A DNA stretch of 53,202 nucleotides from JBOGJG01 sp050747825 (GTDB taxonomy: Bacteria > Acidobacteriota > UBA6911 > RPQK01 > JBOGJG01). Shown one piece after another: positions 8,972 through 17,661 of the stretch; the stretch's first letter is position 1; every line of letters starts with the position of its first letter. Under the pieces are notes generated by a model. That model was not told the DNA's origin and made no database searches. It was given only the letters and a program-made list of their open reading frames with translations. The translations under genes were made by a program, and so were the position numbers. The stretch is from the NCBI GenBank assembly GCA_050747825.1, contig JBOGJG010000448.1:1-53202 (forward strand). Reading direction: 5' to 3'.

Positions 8972-9967
8972 TCAGGACTGACCGCCAGGCGACTTGGAGC
9001 TTGGAACTCGGAACTTGGAACCTGAAAGCAGTTTTTGAAGCTCGGCTACCACCCGATCACGGACCTCCTCGAAATTTCCAGTAACCGTTAATCCGGCGGC
9101 ATTCTTGTGGCCGCCGCCGCCAAAATTCTCGGCAACCGAGCCGACGTCATGCTCGTTCTTTGAGCGCAGACTGATCCGATAAGTTCCGTCGGGCTGCTCA
9201 CGGAAAAAGGCCACCATCTCAATGCCCTCCATCGCCAGCGGGTAGTTGACGATCCCCTCGGTCTCGTTTTGAGAGGCTCCAACCTGGGACAGCATCTGCT
9301 GAGTGAGATGAATCCAGGAGATCTTTCTGGACGGATGGATCTGGATCGTGTTCAGAATCTTGCCCAGGAGTTGGACCTTGGAATGGGGCTCGTTCATGTA
9401 GACGGCCTGGGCGATTTTGCCCGGATCGGCACCGGCAGATACCAGCTCCCCGGCGATCTTGAAGGTCCGGGCCGTAGTGTTCGAAAACTGAAATGACCCG
9501 GTGTCGGTCAAGATGGCCACATAAAGGTCGGTCGAAATCTCCGGCGTCAAGGCAATTCCCAGTGCCCTAACCAGCTCAAAAACCATTTCCCCTACTGCCG
9601 CCGCTGAGATATCCAGCCAATTCAAGTCGCCATAGAGCTGCGCTTTCGGATGATGATCGATATTGATCACAGGATAAGACTCCAGACCGGCGATACCAGT
9701 CCGGGATAGTCCGCTGCACTCCAGGATGAAAAGCCCGTCGTAAGCTGCCTCCAGTCTCCTGGTCAACTGGATTTCCGAGGCTCCGGGCAGGGAAGAGTAG
9801 GCCTGAGGAGAGGGGTCAGCCTGGAAAACATCTGCCCTCTTACCCATCGCCTGCAAGGCCAGAGCCAACCCCAATGAGGAGCCAAGGGAGTCCCCATCGG
9901 GACGTTCATGGGAGGTTATGGCAAAGCGGCGGTGTTCGTTAATAAATCGAGTGATCTGATCGAGCAT
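8972..9967 (-). CDS. nrnA: DHH/DHHA1 bifunctional oligoribonuclease and pAp phosphatase
   Basis: NrnA-type phosphoesterase that degrades nanoRNAs and 3'-phosphoadenosine 5'-phosphate. It has 331 residues. The DHH domain shows SHERPDGDSLGSSLGLALAL near residues 18-38, NIDHHPKAQ, and ILTDTGSFQFSNT. The DHHA1 domain ends with FGGGGHKNAAG. The last ~15 residues (KFRVPSSKSPGGQS) come from a low-complexity DNA stretch at about 8995-9025 with repeated GGAACTTGGAAC-type units, so the natural C-terminus has probably been extended by a repeat. It sits where rbfA-nrnA-truB are usually joined. No rbfA is present between it and infB. Confidence 0.92.
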   Translation of the reverse strand: MLDQITRFINEHRRFAITSHERPDGDSLGSSLGLALALQAMGKRADVFQADPSPQAYSSLPGASEIQLTRRLEAAYDGLFILECSGLSRTGIAGLESYPVINIDHHPKAQLYGDLNWLDISAAAVGEMVFELVRALGIALTPEISTDLYVAILTDTGSFQFSNTTARTFKIAGELVSAGADPGKIAQAVYMNEPHSKVQLLGKILNTIQIHPSRKISWIHLTQQMLSQVGASQNETEGIVNYPLAMEGIEMVAFFREQPDGTYRISLRSKNEHDVGSVAENFGGGGHKNAAGLTVTGNFEEVRDRVVAELQKLLSGSKFRVPSSKSPGGQS

Positions 9968-9988
9968 AATCAGGCTGGAGGCCTGGTT

Positions 9989-10279
9989 CTAATCGTGGTC
10001 AAATATCTCTACCTCATAATTGACCAGATCTCCGCCCAGGATGCGCTCGCTTTCGCGAATGAAGCTCTGTGAAAGCTGCTCGAGCTTTTTTCGATCGGGG
10101 CCGATGGAAACGGCCCCAAGGCGCCCCCGTTGCCATAGATCCTGGTATTCCAGCTCCGAGATGGAAAAATTAAAGCGCGCGCGCAGGCGTCCGGCGGTCT
10201 TTCTGAGCACGTTACGCTTATCCTTTAGAGAATGGGCGTAAGCCAGATGGATCTCCAGAGAACAGAATAGAATCGGCAT
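9989..10279 (-). CDS. ylxP: YlxP-like DUF503 protein
   Basis: A 96-residue DUF503 protein. It begins MPILFCSLEIHLAYAHSLKD, followed by the Lys/Arg-rich helix KRNVLRKTAGRLRARFNFS, and ends NYEVEIFDHD. YlxP proteins are encoded next to infB and rbfA in many bacteria, and a role in ribosome maturation has been proposed for some of them. It is 18 bases downstream of infB and 21 bases upstream of nrnA, so it is co-transcribed. The family call rests on the conserved N-terminal motif and the genomic position. Confidence 0.88.
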   Translation of the reverse strand: MPILFCSLEIHLAYAHSLKDKRNVLRKTAGRLRARFNFSISELEYQDLWQRGRLGAVSIGPDRKKLEQLSQSFIRESERILGGDLVNYEVEIFDHD

Positions 10280-10297
10280 CGACTTCTATGAGACCAA

Positions 10298-12919
10298 TCA
10301 GGTCAGTTCCGGAGCGACTTCTTCCTTGACGAAGGCCTCCATCACATCGCCTACTTTGATGTCATTGAAATTGGCGATTGAGATACCGCACTCGTATCCG
10401 GACTTAACTTCGTTCACATCATCCTTGAAGCGGCGCAGCGACTCGATGCGGCCCTCATAGACGACCACATTATCGCGCAGCAGCCGCACCTCTGCCTTGC
10501 GTTGGATGGCTCCGTCCAGAACGTAACTTCCGGCGATGGTCCCGAACCGGGGGACCTTGAAGGTATTGCGAACCTCGGCCCGGCCCAGATAGCTTTCGCG
10601 CACTGTGGGCTCCAAAAGCCCGACCATCGCTTTCTTGATCTCATCAGTAATGTCGTAAATGACAGTGTACAGGCGTACGTCCACCTCTTCCCGTTCGGCC
10701 AGACTCTCCGCATTCGGCTCCGGACGGACATTAAAGCCGATCACAATGGCATTGGACGCGGAAGCCAGCAACACATCGGACTCCGAGATGGCCCCAACTC
10801 CGTTGTGAATGATGTTGATCTTGACCTTGTCTGTGCCGATTTTGCGAAGCGTCTCGGCCACAACCTCAACGGACCCCTGAGCGTCCCCCTTCAGGACTAC
10901 GGGCAACTCCTTCACTTCACCAGCGGCCATTTGGGCGTAGAGATCATCCAGGCTGACGCGGGACGATTTGCTCATCTCCTGCTGCTTTAATTTCTCCTGG
11001 CGATATTCGCCGATCTGGCGCGCCTTAATAGTGTCATCAACGACCTGGAAGTTATCCCCGGCCTGGGGCAGGCCCTGAAACCCGAGCACCTCCAGGGCAT
11101 AGCTGGGACCGGCTTCCGTGATCGGCTCCCCCCGGTCGTCGAACATGGCGCGAATCTTTCCATAGGCTGCGCCGGCGATAAACGAATCGCCGATCCTCAG
11201 GGTTCCATTCTGGACCAGCACGGTAGCGACAGCTCCACGACCTTTGTCGAGCTTGGCTTCCAAGATGACTCCGGAGGCGGCGCGCGCCGGATTGGCCTTG
11301 AGATCCAGCATGTCGGCGACCAGCAGGATCATCTCCAGAAGAAGCTCGAGATTGACCTTCTCTTTGGCCGAAACTTCGACCATGACGGTATCGCCTCCCC
11401 AGTCCTCCGCCACCAGTTCGTGCTCAGTCAGTTCCTGCTTGACACGTTGAGGCTGGGCATCGGGTTTATCAATTTTATTGATAGCGACAATAATGGGCAC
11501 ACCTGCAGCCCGGGCGTGATCGATGGCCTCTTTGGTCTGAGGCATGACTCCGTCTTCGGCCGCTACAACCAGGACCACGATGTCGGTTGCCTGGGCCCCT
11601 CGGGCTCGCATCAGCGTAAAGGCTTCATGACCCGGAGTATCCAGGAAAACGATTCGGCTCTCTCCAATCTCCACGTGATAAGCGCCGATGTGCTGAGTGA
11701 TACCCCCGGCCTCTCCCTCAGCTACCTGAGTTTGGCGGATGGAATCGAGCAGCGAAGTCTTGCCATGATCGACGTGGCCCATAACTGTGACCACCGGCGC
11801 GCGTCGGGTCAGATCCTCGGGACGATCGGCCACCTGGCCTTCCTGTATGACCGATTCCTCATAAGTGACGAACTTCGGAATGGCATTGAAGACCTGGCAA
11901 ATCTCCTCCACCACCTTCTGGTCCAGGGTCTGATTAATATTGGCTATGATGCCGCGCTTGAACAGTTCCTTCAGCACGTCCTTGCTCTTGACCTGGAGCT
12001 TCTCGCTGAGCTCCTTGATGGAAACTGAGTCAGGGAGCACGATCTCCTGAACTTCCGCAAATCCGGGTCTGACCGGCTCGGCTGCCGGCCGCGGCGCTTC
12101 CGCGGCTTCCTTGCGCTTGGGCGGCTCGGACGGTCTGGGCGGAACAAGCGGCTTCTTCGGCTCCTGTCTGGCCGCAGGCTTTTCCAGCCTTCGTGACGGG
12201 TACCCTTTGAGTGGGCTGGGCTCGACCCTGCCCGGCCCGGGTGAAGTCGTCTTTATAACCCTGGGCTTTTCCCGCACCGGCGGTGGAGCCTGAACTCCGG
12301 GTTTGGGTTTCTCCACAACCGGCGCCCGGGCCTGGGCTTCCACGGGCTCGCCGGCTTGCACCGGCTCAGCCTGGGCCGCTTCGGCTTCCTGTGGCGAAGC
12401 GGGCGCCTGCGCACCGTCCTTCAATTCCTCCGGAGCCAGTTGCTGCATTGCCTTCTCGAGAACTTCCGCAGGGATCTGAGCCTCGACCTTGTCGATCACC
12501 GGTTCATCCTCAATCCTGACGTCAGTTTTCTCTGGAGCTAGCTCGGGAGTGTCCTCGAACCTGCGATAGGAGGCCTTCCCCTTTCGAGGCTTCATGGACG
12601 GTGCAAGAGGCTTCTCCTCCAGCTTTTTCTCTTCCTCGGCTACGGCTTTCTTGCGAGGCTTGCCCAGCTCCTTGATGCTCTTGCGGCTACGGGAAGCAAC
12701 AGACTTTTTCTTTTCCTTGGTCCGGTCGGTCTTGGAGTGATCCTCCTGCTCCATCTCCACGATGATCTGGAGGCGCCGGCGAATGCGATTGGCGATATCG
12801 CTGTCCACGGGTGTATCCGCAGAGACAACCCATACGCCAATTTTTTTTAGCTCCGATATGACCAGTGAGGTCTGGATTTCGAATTCGGAGGCTAATTCGC
12901 TTACCTTTATTTGTTCCAT
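10298..12919 (-). CDS. infB: Translation initiation factor IF-2
   Basis: GTPase that places initiator tRNA on the 30S subunit. It has 873 residues. The IF2_N fold is at 1-50 (KVSELASEFEI). A long charged and Pro/Ala/Glu-rich linker follows to about residue 290, then a second IF2_N (LPDSVSIKELSEKLQVKSKD). The GTPase domain from about 375 shows GHVDHGKTSLL (G1), DTPGHEAF (G3) and NKIDKPDA (G4). Domains II, III and C2 follow and the C-terminus is complete. It starts 46 bases after the nusA stop. Low-complexity expansion of the linker is normal for the family. Confidence 0.97.
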   Translation of the reverse strand: MEQIKVSELASEFEIQTSLVISELKKIGVWVVSADTPVDSDIANRIRRRLQIIVEMEQEDHSKTDRTKEKKKSVASRSRKSIKELGKPRKKAVAEEEKKLEEKPLAPSMKPRKGKASYRRFEDTPELAPEKTDVRIEDEPVIDKVEAQIPAEVLEKAMQQLAPEELKDGAQAPASPQEAEAAQAEPVQAGEPVEAQARAPVVEKPKPGVQAPPPVREKPRVIKTTSPGPGRVEPSPLKGYPSRRLEKPAARQEPKKPLVPPRPSEPPKRKEAAEAPRPAAEPVRPGFAEVQEIVLPDSVSIKELSEKLQVKSKDVLKELFKRGIIANINQTLDQKVVEEICQVFNAIPKFVTYEESVIQEGQVADRPEDLTRRAPVVTVMGHVDHGKTSLLDSIRQTQVAEGEAGGITQHIGAYHVEIGESRIVFLDTPGHEAFTLMRARGAQATDIVVLVVAAEDGVMPQTKEAIDHARAAGVPIIVAINKIDKPDAQPQRVKQELTEHELVAEDWGGDTVMVEVSAKEKVNLELLLEMILLVADMLDLKANPARAASGVILEAKLDKGRGAVATVLVQNGTLRIGDSFIAGAAYGKIRAMFDDRGEPITEAGPSYALEVLGFQGLPQAGDNFQVVDDTIKARQIGEYRQEKLKQQEMSKSSRVSLDDLYAQMAAGEVKELPVVLKGDAQGSVEVVAETLRKIGTDKVKINIIHNGVGAISESDVLLASASNAIVIGFNVRPEPNAESLAEREEVDVRLYTVIYDITDEIKKAMVGLLEPTVRESYLGRAEVRNTFKVPRFGTIAGSYVLDGAIQRKAEVRLLRDNVVVYEGRIESLRRFKDDVNEVKSGYECGISIANFNDIKVGDVMEAFVKEEVAPELT

Positions 12920-12965
12920 TACGCTATCAAAAAACCTTTCATTCTATTTTTCAGGCTCCAGCGGT

Positions 12966-14318
12966 TCAAGTTTCCTGCTGTTCGGGCTCTGCCTGTTTCT
13001 CGCTCTGCTCTTCCAAGGCGAGGGCCGCGGCGGCAGCCGCAATAAGCTTCTCCGCCGACTTTTCGCCAATCCCAGGAAGGGTCGCCAACTCTTGAGCGCT
13101 TTTGGAGGCCAGGTCCTCGATGCTACGGATTCCGGCCTCCTCCAGCCGCTCTCGAGTCTTAGCCCCGACTCCGGAGAGATCCGCCAGATTCCCTGCGCCG
13201 ACCGCCTCAACCTCCACGTCTTCGGGTGCTTCCCCTTCAGCTTGGACTTCTCCCAGCCCCTCCATCTGGCTGAGGATCTCCTGCTTCTTCTCCACTTCGC
13301 TCTTGATGTCGATCTGCCAGCCCAGCAACTTGGAGGCCAGTCGGACATTTTGGCCTTTTTTCCCGATGGCCAGCGAGAGCTGGTCTTCAGGAACAATCAC
13401 TTCCAGCACCTTTTCCACCGGATCGGCAATCAGGACCCTCGCTATCTTGGCTGGATTTAAAGCATTGGCGGTGTATTCGACGATATCGTCCGAGTACTGG
13501 ATGATATCGATCTTGTCACCCTTCAACTCGCGAATGACCGCATTGATTCGGCTGCCTTTCATCCCCACGCAGGCGCCGACCGGGTCAACAGCTTCGTCTC
13601 GGCTGGCTACGGCTACCTTGGCCCGCTCGCCGCCTTCGCGAACGGCATTCTTTATAACGACTGTTCCATCATAAAGTTCCGGAATTTCCATCTCGAACAG
13701 GCGGATCAGGAGACTCGGATCGGTGCGAGACACCACAATTTGAGGTCCTTTCGAGAGCCGATGCACGCGGATAATGACGGAACGGATGCGGTCGCCTTGT
13801 TTATATTGCTCGTTTCTTGACTGCTCAGAGAAGGGAAGAATAGCTTCCGTGCGCCCAATATCCAGAACGATATCGCGCCCTTCGAAGCGGCGCACGATCC
13901 CATTGACAAGCTGTCCGATCTGGTCGGAAAACTCTTCGAAGATGATTTCCCGCTCCGCTTCCCGGACCTTCTGAAAAATCACCTGCTTGGCTGTCTGGGC
14001 AGCGATACGGCCTAAATCGACGGTGGGTTTGGGGAATTCGATGTAATCTCCCAGTTCAAAACTTTCATCGATTTCCCGCGCATCCTCCAGGGATATCTCG
14101 GTGGTTTCGTCCAGTACTTCTTCCAACACAATTTTGACGGCGAAAACATCGATCATTCCTGTTTCGGGATCGTATCTCGCCTGCAGATCTTCCTCGGTTC
14201 TAAAAAACTTCTTGGCGGCCGCGACCATAGCATCCTCCAGCGCCCGCTGTATGATCTCGGGATCGATTCCCTTTTCTTTGCTGATCTGCTCAATAGTCTG
14301 GCCCAGCACGTTTGCCAT
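12966..14318 (-). CDS. nusA: Transcription termination/antitermination factor NusA
   Basis: RNA polymerase-binding elongation factor that controls pausing, termination and antitermination. It has 450 residues. Domain order: N-terminal RNAP-binding domain (1-125), S1 (about 130-200, GIVRRFEGRDIVLDIG), KH1 and KH2 (VGACVGMKGSRINAVIREL; LSLAIGKKGQNVRLASKL). A C-terminal helix-hairpin-helix domain follows at about 370-430 (LADLSGVGAKTRERLEEAGI and LATLPGIGEKSAEKLIAAAA). The short acidic C-terminus lacks the AR repeats of E. coli NusA. It lies 15 bases after rimP. A terminator-like hairpin before rimP makes autoregulation by NusA worth considering. Confidence 0.97.
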   Translation of the reverse strand: MANVLGQTIEQISKEKGIDPEIIQRALEDAMVAAAKKFFRTEEDLQARYDPETGMIDVFAVKIVLEEVLDETTEISLEDAREIDESFELGDYIEFPKPTVDLGRIAAQTAKQVIFQKVREAEREIIFEEFSDQIGQLVNGIVRRFEGRDIVLDIGRTEAILPFSEQSRNEQYKQGDRIRSVIIRVHRLSKGPQIVVSRTDPSLLIRLFEMEIPELYDGTVVIKNAVREGGERAKVAVASRDEAVDPVGACVGMKGSRINAVIRELKGDKIDIIQYSDDIVEYTANALNPAKIARVLIADPVEKVLEVIVPEDQLSLAIGKKGQNVRLASKLLGWQIDIKSEVEKKQEILSQMEGLGEVQAEGEAPEDVEVEAVGAGNLADLSGVGAKTRERLEEAGIRSIEDLASKSAQELATLPGIGEKSAEKLIAAAAAALALEEQSEKQAEPEQQET

Positions 14319-14333
14319 AAACGATCTCTGACC

Positions 14334-14789
14334 TCATTCAAATCGGTAAACCAGGTTGGCTTTTTTTATAATCTGAAAGGGAATATCGTAAACATGCCCG
14401 CTGGCTTCCAGTTTCAGGCGTCCTTCTGAGAAATCCCGGATCACCCCTTTGAAGTTTCTCCGGCTTTCGATTTTCTCTATCGTAACCAGCCTGATTTCCC
14501 TTCCGATAAAACGCTTATAATCCGACTCGCTGAAGAGCGGACGCTCCAATCCGGGCGAGGAGACTTCCAGGAGGTAGTGCTCGGGGATAAAATCCTCCAC
14601 GTCGAGCAATACGCTCACGTGCCGGCTGATCCGCTGACAATCCTGAAGGCTTAGGCTCCCTGATTTGTCGATATAAATCCGCAGCACAGATGAAGCCCCT
14701 CGGGGTTGGTACTCCACATGGACGAGTTCCAGGCCCTCAGACTCGATCACTCCCCTGATCAACTCCTCGGTCCGGGAGGCTACGTCCAT
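14334..14789 (-). CDS. rimP: Ribosome maturation factor RimP
   Basis: 30S assembly factor of 151 residues. The N-terminal domain has GLELVHVEYQPRG and LRIYIDKSGSLSLQDCQRIS. The middle LLDVEDFIPEHYLLEVSSPG and the SH3-like C-terminal domain (RNFKGVIRDFSEGRLKLEA) are typical. I chose the ATG at 14789. A TTG at 14801 would add four residues. The ribosome-binding GGGTGA overlaps the end of the U-tract of the hairpin at 14801-14829, which is unusual. First gene of the six-gene operon. Confidence 0.94.
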   Translation of the reverse strand: MDVASRTEELIRGVIESEGLELVHVEYQPRGASSVLRIYIDKSGSLSLQDCQRISRHVSVLLDVEDFIPEHYLLEVSSPGLERPLFSESDYKRFIGREIRLVTIEKIESRRNFKGVIRDFSEGRLKLEASGHVYDIPFQIIKKANLVYRFE

Positions 14790-14800
14790 GTCTTCACCCA

Positions 14801-14829
14801 AAAATAAAAAAGTGGGCCAAAGCCCACTT
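14801..14829 (-). terminator. Intrinsic terminator or attenuator immediately upstream of rimP
   Basis: On the minus strand an 8-bp perfect stem (AAGTGGGC/GCCCACTT, 14829-14822 with 14817-14810, 4-base loop) is followed by TTTTTATTTT at 14810-14801. It ends 12 bases before the rimP ATG. It can terminate the M16 gene at 16245-14872, or act as an attenuator in the leader of rimP-nusA-infB. Confidence 0.82.
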
Positions 14830-14871
14830 CGAGTAGAGCTATAGAAGGGAAATTATAGACGATATTCGGCG

Positions 14872-16245
14872 TTAATTCAAGATCTTAAGGTCGCCGAACT
14901 GATCCATGTGCGGCTCCAACTGAGTGCTAGGACCAGCGACAATTATAACATAAGAATCCGGAGATAAATACTCCTGAACAGCGCTCTTGAAATCATCCGG
15001 ACTGACTCGCTCCAGACGAAGACCGTAGTTGATCAGGTAATTGACACCGACGTTGTAAAGATCCGATTCCAAAAACTCGTAGAGAAAAGAGGCAGGCGTA
15101 TCGATGGCGTTTACAAATTCAGACAAAGCCAGCTTTTTGGCCTTCGCAAACCGTTCAACATCGATGTTGCCCTCTCCAAGGTCTTTCAGCAACGACTGAA
15201 AGCGGCGATAATAGTCCGGTAAGAAGGCAGGTGGAGCCTGGATGCTGATTTCGATATAGCCAGGCATTTTTCGAGCGGTTACCGCGGCCGAAGCCTGAAT
15301 CTGGCTCTCAGAAGCGATATCGTCCGCCCATTCGGGAAAACTCAGCATTACATACTGCTCAAACACCTTCAGGGGATAGTACTCACGAGCGTCGCGGGTC
15401 ACGCCCAGTTTACCCCAGCGAAACATACTGTCTTTGGACTGGGCATTTACTAACAGCGCCTCGCGACCTTGAACCGGCGCAGCCGGTCGAAATGTAAAAG
15501 GCGCCGGGCGTCCCCTGACCCAGCTCCCCCAATAACGGCTCAGGCTCGTGAAAATCGCTTCGGGATCCTCACTGTGGTAGAAGGCGAGCAGAGCCTGATT
15601 GGGCATAAAAAGTCTGCGATACTGAATTTTGACATCGACCAGAAAGGTATTGCCCAGTGTCTCTGAAGTCCCCTCGATGGAGTGCTCGTACGGATTATTT
15701 CTAAAAATGCGGCTAATGAGCAGGTCCTCGGTAGCCGTCTCAATCTGTTCCTGGTCTTCTTTGATTTCCTGGAGCACCTGAGATCGGACCTCATCAAAGA
15801 CGTGCTCCTCAAACTGGGGGCGAACCACGATATCTCCCAGCAGGTTTAGAGTCTGCGCAATGTGGCCCACGGGCGCGCTGCCAACGAAGAAAATGGCATC
15901 CCAACCGACTCGGGTTTCGATCTGTGCGTCCAGAGACTCCAGGTCTTGCCTGAGCTGAGAACCGGAGGAAGTCTGGGTTCCCTCCAGCATCATGCGGGTC
16001 ATCAGGTAAGTCACTCCCCATTTTTCAATCGGATCAAAAGCTGCCCCGTTCTTGATCATGAGAACGAAAGGCACGCGCTGTTTCTGAGTGGTGAGGGAGA
16101 GGATCTCCATCCCGTTCAGCAAAGCCTGCTTTTGGAATTCCGGTAAGCGAATCTGACTGTTCGTCTCAGCCCCGGCAAAAGTACCCTGCGCCAGCAACAG
16201 CGCGAGCACGCCAATCGTGAGATACTGTGTTTTGAATGCCTTCAT
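14872..16245 (-). CDS. Secreted M16-family (pitrilysin-like) protein without zinc motif
   Basis: A 457-residue M16 homologue with an N-terminal signal peptide (MKAFKTQYLTIGVLALLLAQ, cleavage near GTFAGAE). Where active M16 enzymes have HxxEH, this protein reads YLMTR at residues 80-84 inside GVTYLMTRMMLEGT, so it is not expected to cut peptides itself. The second M16 lobe is present (YYPLKVFEQYVMLSFPEW), ending VIIVAGP. I chose the ATG at 16245. The frame is open much further upstream, but that part is antisense to the next M16 gene. It diverges from the catalytic M16 gene with 48 bases between starts. It probably works in the periplasm as a partner subunit. Confidence 0.85.
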   Translation of the reverse strand: MKAFKTQYLTIGVLALLLAQGTFAGAETNSQIRLPEFQKQALLNGMEILSLTTQKQRVPFVLMIKNGAAFDPIEKWGVTYLMTRMMLEGTQTSSGSQLRQDLESLDAQIETRVGWDAIFFVGSAPVGHIAQTLNLLGDIVVRPQFEEHVFDEVRSQVLQEIKEDQEQIETATEDLLISRIFRNNPYEHSIEGTSETLGNTFLVDVKIQYRRLFMPNQALLAFYHSEDPEAIFTSLSRYWGSWVRGRPAPFTFRPAAPVQGREALLVNAQSKDSMFRWGKLGVTRDAREYYPLKVFEQYVMLSFPEWADDIASESQIQASAAVTARKMPGYIEISIQAPPAFLPDYYRRFQSLLKDLGEGNIDVERFAKAKKLALSEFVNAIDTPASFLYEFLESDLYNVGVNYLINYGLRLERVSPDDFKSAVQEYLSPDSYVIIVAGPSTQLEPHMDQFGDLKILN

Positions 16246-16293
16246 AACTCGAGAGCGCGGCCATTGTATTAAAAATGTAACTGGAGGAGCAAA

Positions 16294-17580
16294 TTGGATT
16301 CGCGAACTTCGCGACCGCAACGAATGATCACGAAATCGAAGCTTTTGACGGACGTCCAAATTCACCGGTTGGATAATGGGCTGACGGTGCTCACGCGGGA
16401 AGACCACAGCGTGCCCATTGTTGCCAGTATGATCTGGTATCGCGTAGGTTCTCGCTTCGAAAAGCCAGGCTACACCGGAATCTCTCATTTCCTGGAGCAC
16501 ATGATGTTTAAGGGCACCGATCGCTACGCCAAAGGCGAGATTGACTTCATCACGGCGCGCAACGGCGGAAGCAATAACGCATTCACCTCCAACGATTACA
16601 CGGCCTATTACTTCAATTTCGCCTCTGACCGCTGGACCTGCGCCCTGGAGATCGAGGCCGAACGCATGAGAAACAACCGCTTCGATCCCGATGAATTTGA
16701 GCTGGAGAGACAGGTCATCCTTGAAGAGTTGAAAATGGACCTGGACCACCCCTGGGGAGCCCTGAGGCAAGCCGTTGAGATCAATTCCTTTGAACAGCAT
16801 CCGTACAGGCATCCCGTAATCGGGCTTTATGAAGACCTGGTCAGAATCTCTCTGGAGCAGATGATCGGTTATTACCGGCAGTTTTATGCCCCCAATAACG
16901 CCGCCCTGGTGATCACCGGTGATTTCGATACCCCTGAGGCTCTGCATCGAGTGGAAGATCTCTTTGGGCCACTGCCCCCGGAAGAGATTACGGAAGTGCT
17001 GATGCCGATTGAACCCGAGCGCCGCGAGCAGGTCCGTCTGGAGATCCGCAAGCCCGCTCGAGTTCAACGCATCCTGATGGCTCTGCCTGCGCCATCGGTG
17101 CGCCATCGGGAGCACTTTGCCGTTCAGATCCTGGATAAGATTCTCTCGGAAGGGAAGCTCTCCCGCTTCTACCGCAGGCTGATCGAACGCCAAAGAGTGG
17201 CCTCTTTGGCGACCAGTGAATTTGGTGAGACATTCGACCCCTATCTGTTCTTCATTCGTCTTGAGCTCCAGCCGGATGCCGATATCGAGACTGTCCAGAA
17301 GATGGTGTTTGAAGAACTGGAGCAACTGCGCCAGGAGTCGCTCAGCGAGCAGGAACTGGAGCGCGCTAAGAACCAATGCATCATCCAGCTCCTCTCCGGA
17401 TTGGAAACCCCTCTCGACCAAGCCGTCCAGATCGGACTGCTGGAGACGCTTTATCATCACGAATACTGGCACACCTACATCGACGAGATCCGCAGCCTCG
17501 ACTCTGAGGAGGTGCGCAAAGTGGCCTGGTACTACTTTTCTCCAGAGCGAGCCACGCTGGGCGTTGGGATCAGATCTTGA
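16294..17580 (+). CDS. M16 zinc metallopeptidase (catalytic)
   Basis: A 428-residue zinc peptidase. The inverted zinc motif HFLEH is at residues 65-69 (GISHFLEHMMFKGT), and the distal Glu lies in the RQVILEELKMD helix near 145. The second lobe contains the usual FYRRL/Arg-Tyr-type block. The start is a TTG at 16294 with GGAGGAG at 16283-16289. An ATG at 16324 is possible. There is no obvious signal peptide, unlike its divergent neighbour. Its stop lies inside a 33-base inverted repeat that also contains the start of the next M16 gene. Family knowledge: M16B enzymes act as heterodimers of one catalytic and one inactive chain, which matches the next gene. Confidence 0.9.
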   Translation: MDSRTSRPQRMITKSKLLTDVQIHRLDNGLTVLTREDHSVPIVASMIWYRVGSRFEKPGYTGISHFLEHMMFKGTDRYAKGEIDFITARNGGSNNAFTSNDYTAYYFNFASDRWTCALEIEAERMRNNRFDPDEFELERQVILEELKMDLDHPWGALRQAVEINSFEQHPYRHPVIGLYEDLVRISLEQMIGYYRQFYAPNNAALVITGDFDTPEALHRVEDLFGPLPPEEITEVLMPIEPERREQVRLEIRKPARVQRILMALPAPSVRHREHFAVQILDKILSEGKLSRFYRRLIERQRVASLATSEFGETFDPYLFFIRLELQPDADIETVQKMVFEELEQLRQESLSEQELERAKNQCIIQLLSGLETPLDQAVQIGLLETLYHHEYWHTYIDEIRSLDSEEVRKVAWYYFSPERATLGVGIRS

Positions 17581-17661
17581 GTTTTTCGTTTTTGACGCAA
17601 AGTTCTGGAAAGAGGCCGATGAGCAGGCAAAAACGAAAAACTCAAGATCTGACCCCAACGC
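17561..17661. repeat. 33-bp inverted repeat spanning the junction of two M16 genes
   Basis: Arms at 17561-17593 and 17629-17661 are reverse complements over 33 bases with a single mismatch. They start GCGTTGGG and contain CAGATCTTGAGTTTTTCG. The 35-base spacer holds the downstream ATG at 17619 and its ribosome site (GGAAAGAGG). The left arm encodes the last codons of the upstream gene and the right arm encodes residues about 4-15 of the downstream protein. Confidence 0.92.

Noticed and set aside
16246..17658. Minus-strand open frame continuing upstream of the M16 gene to 17658
   Set aside because: It is antisense to the catalytic M16 gene and has no homology. The signal peptide begins at 16245.
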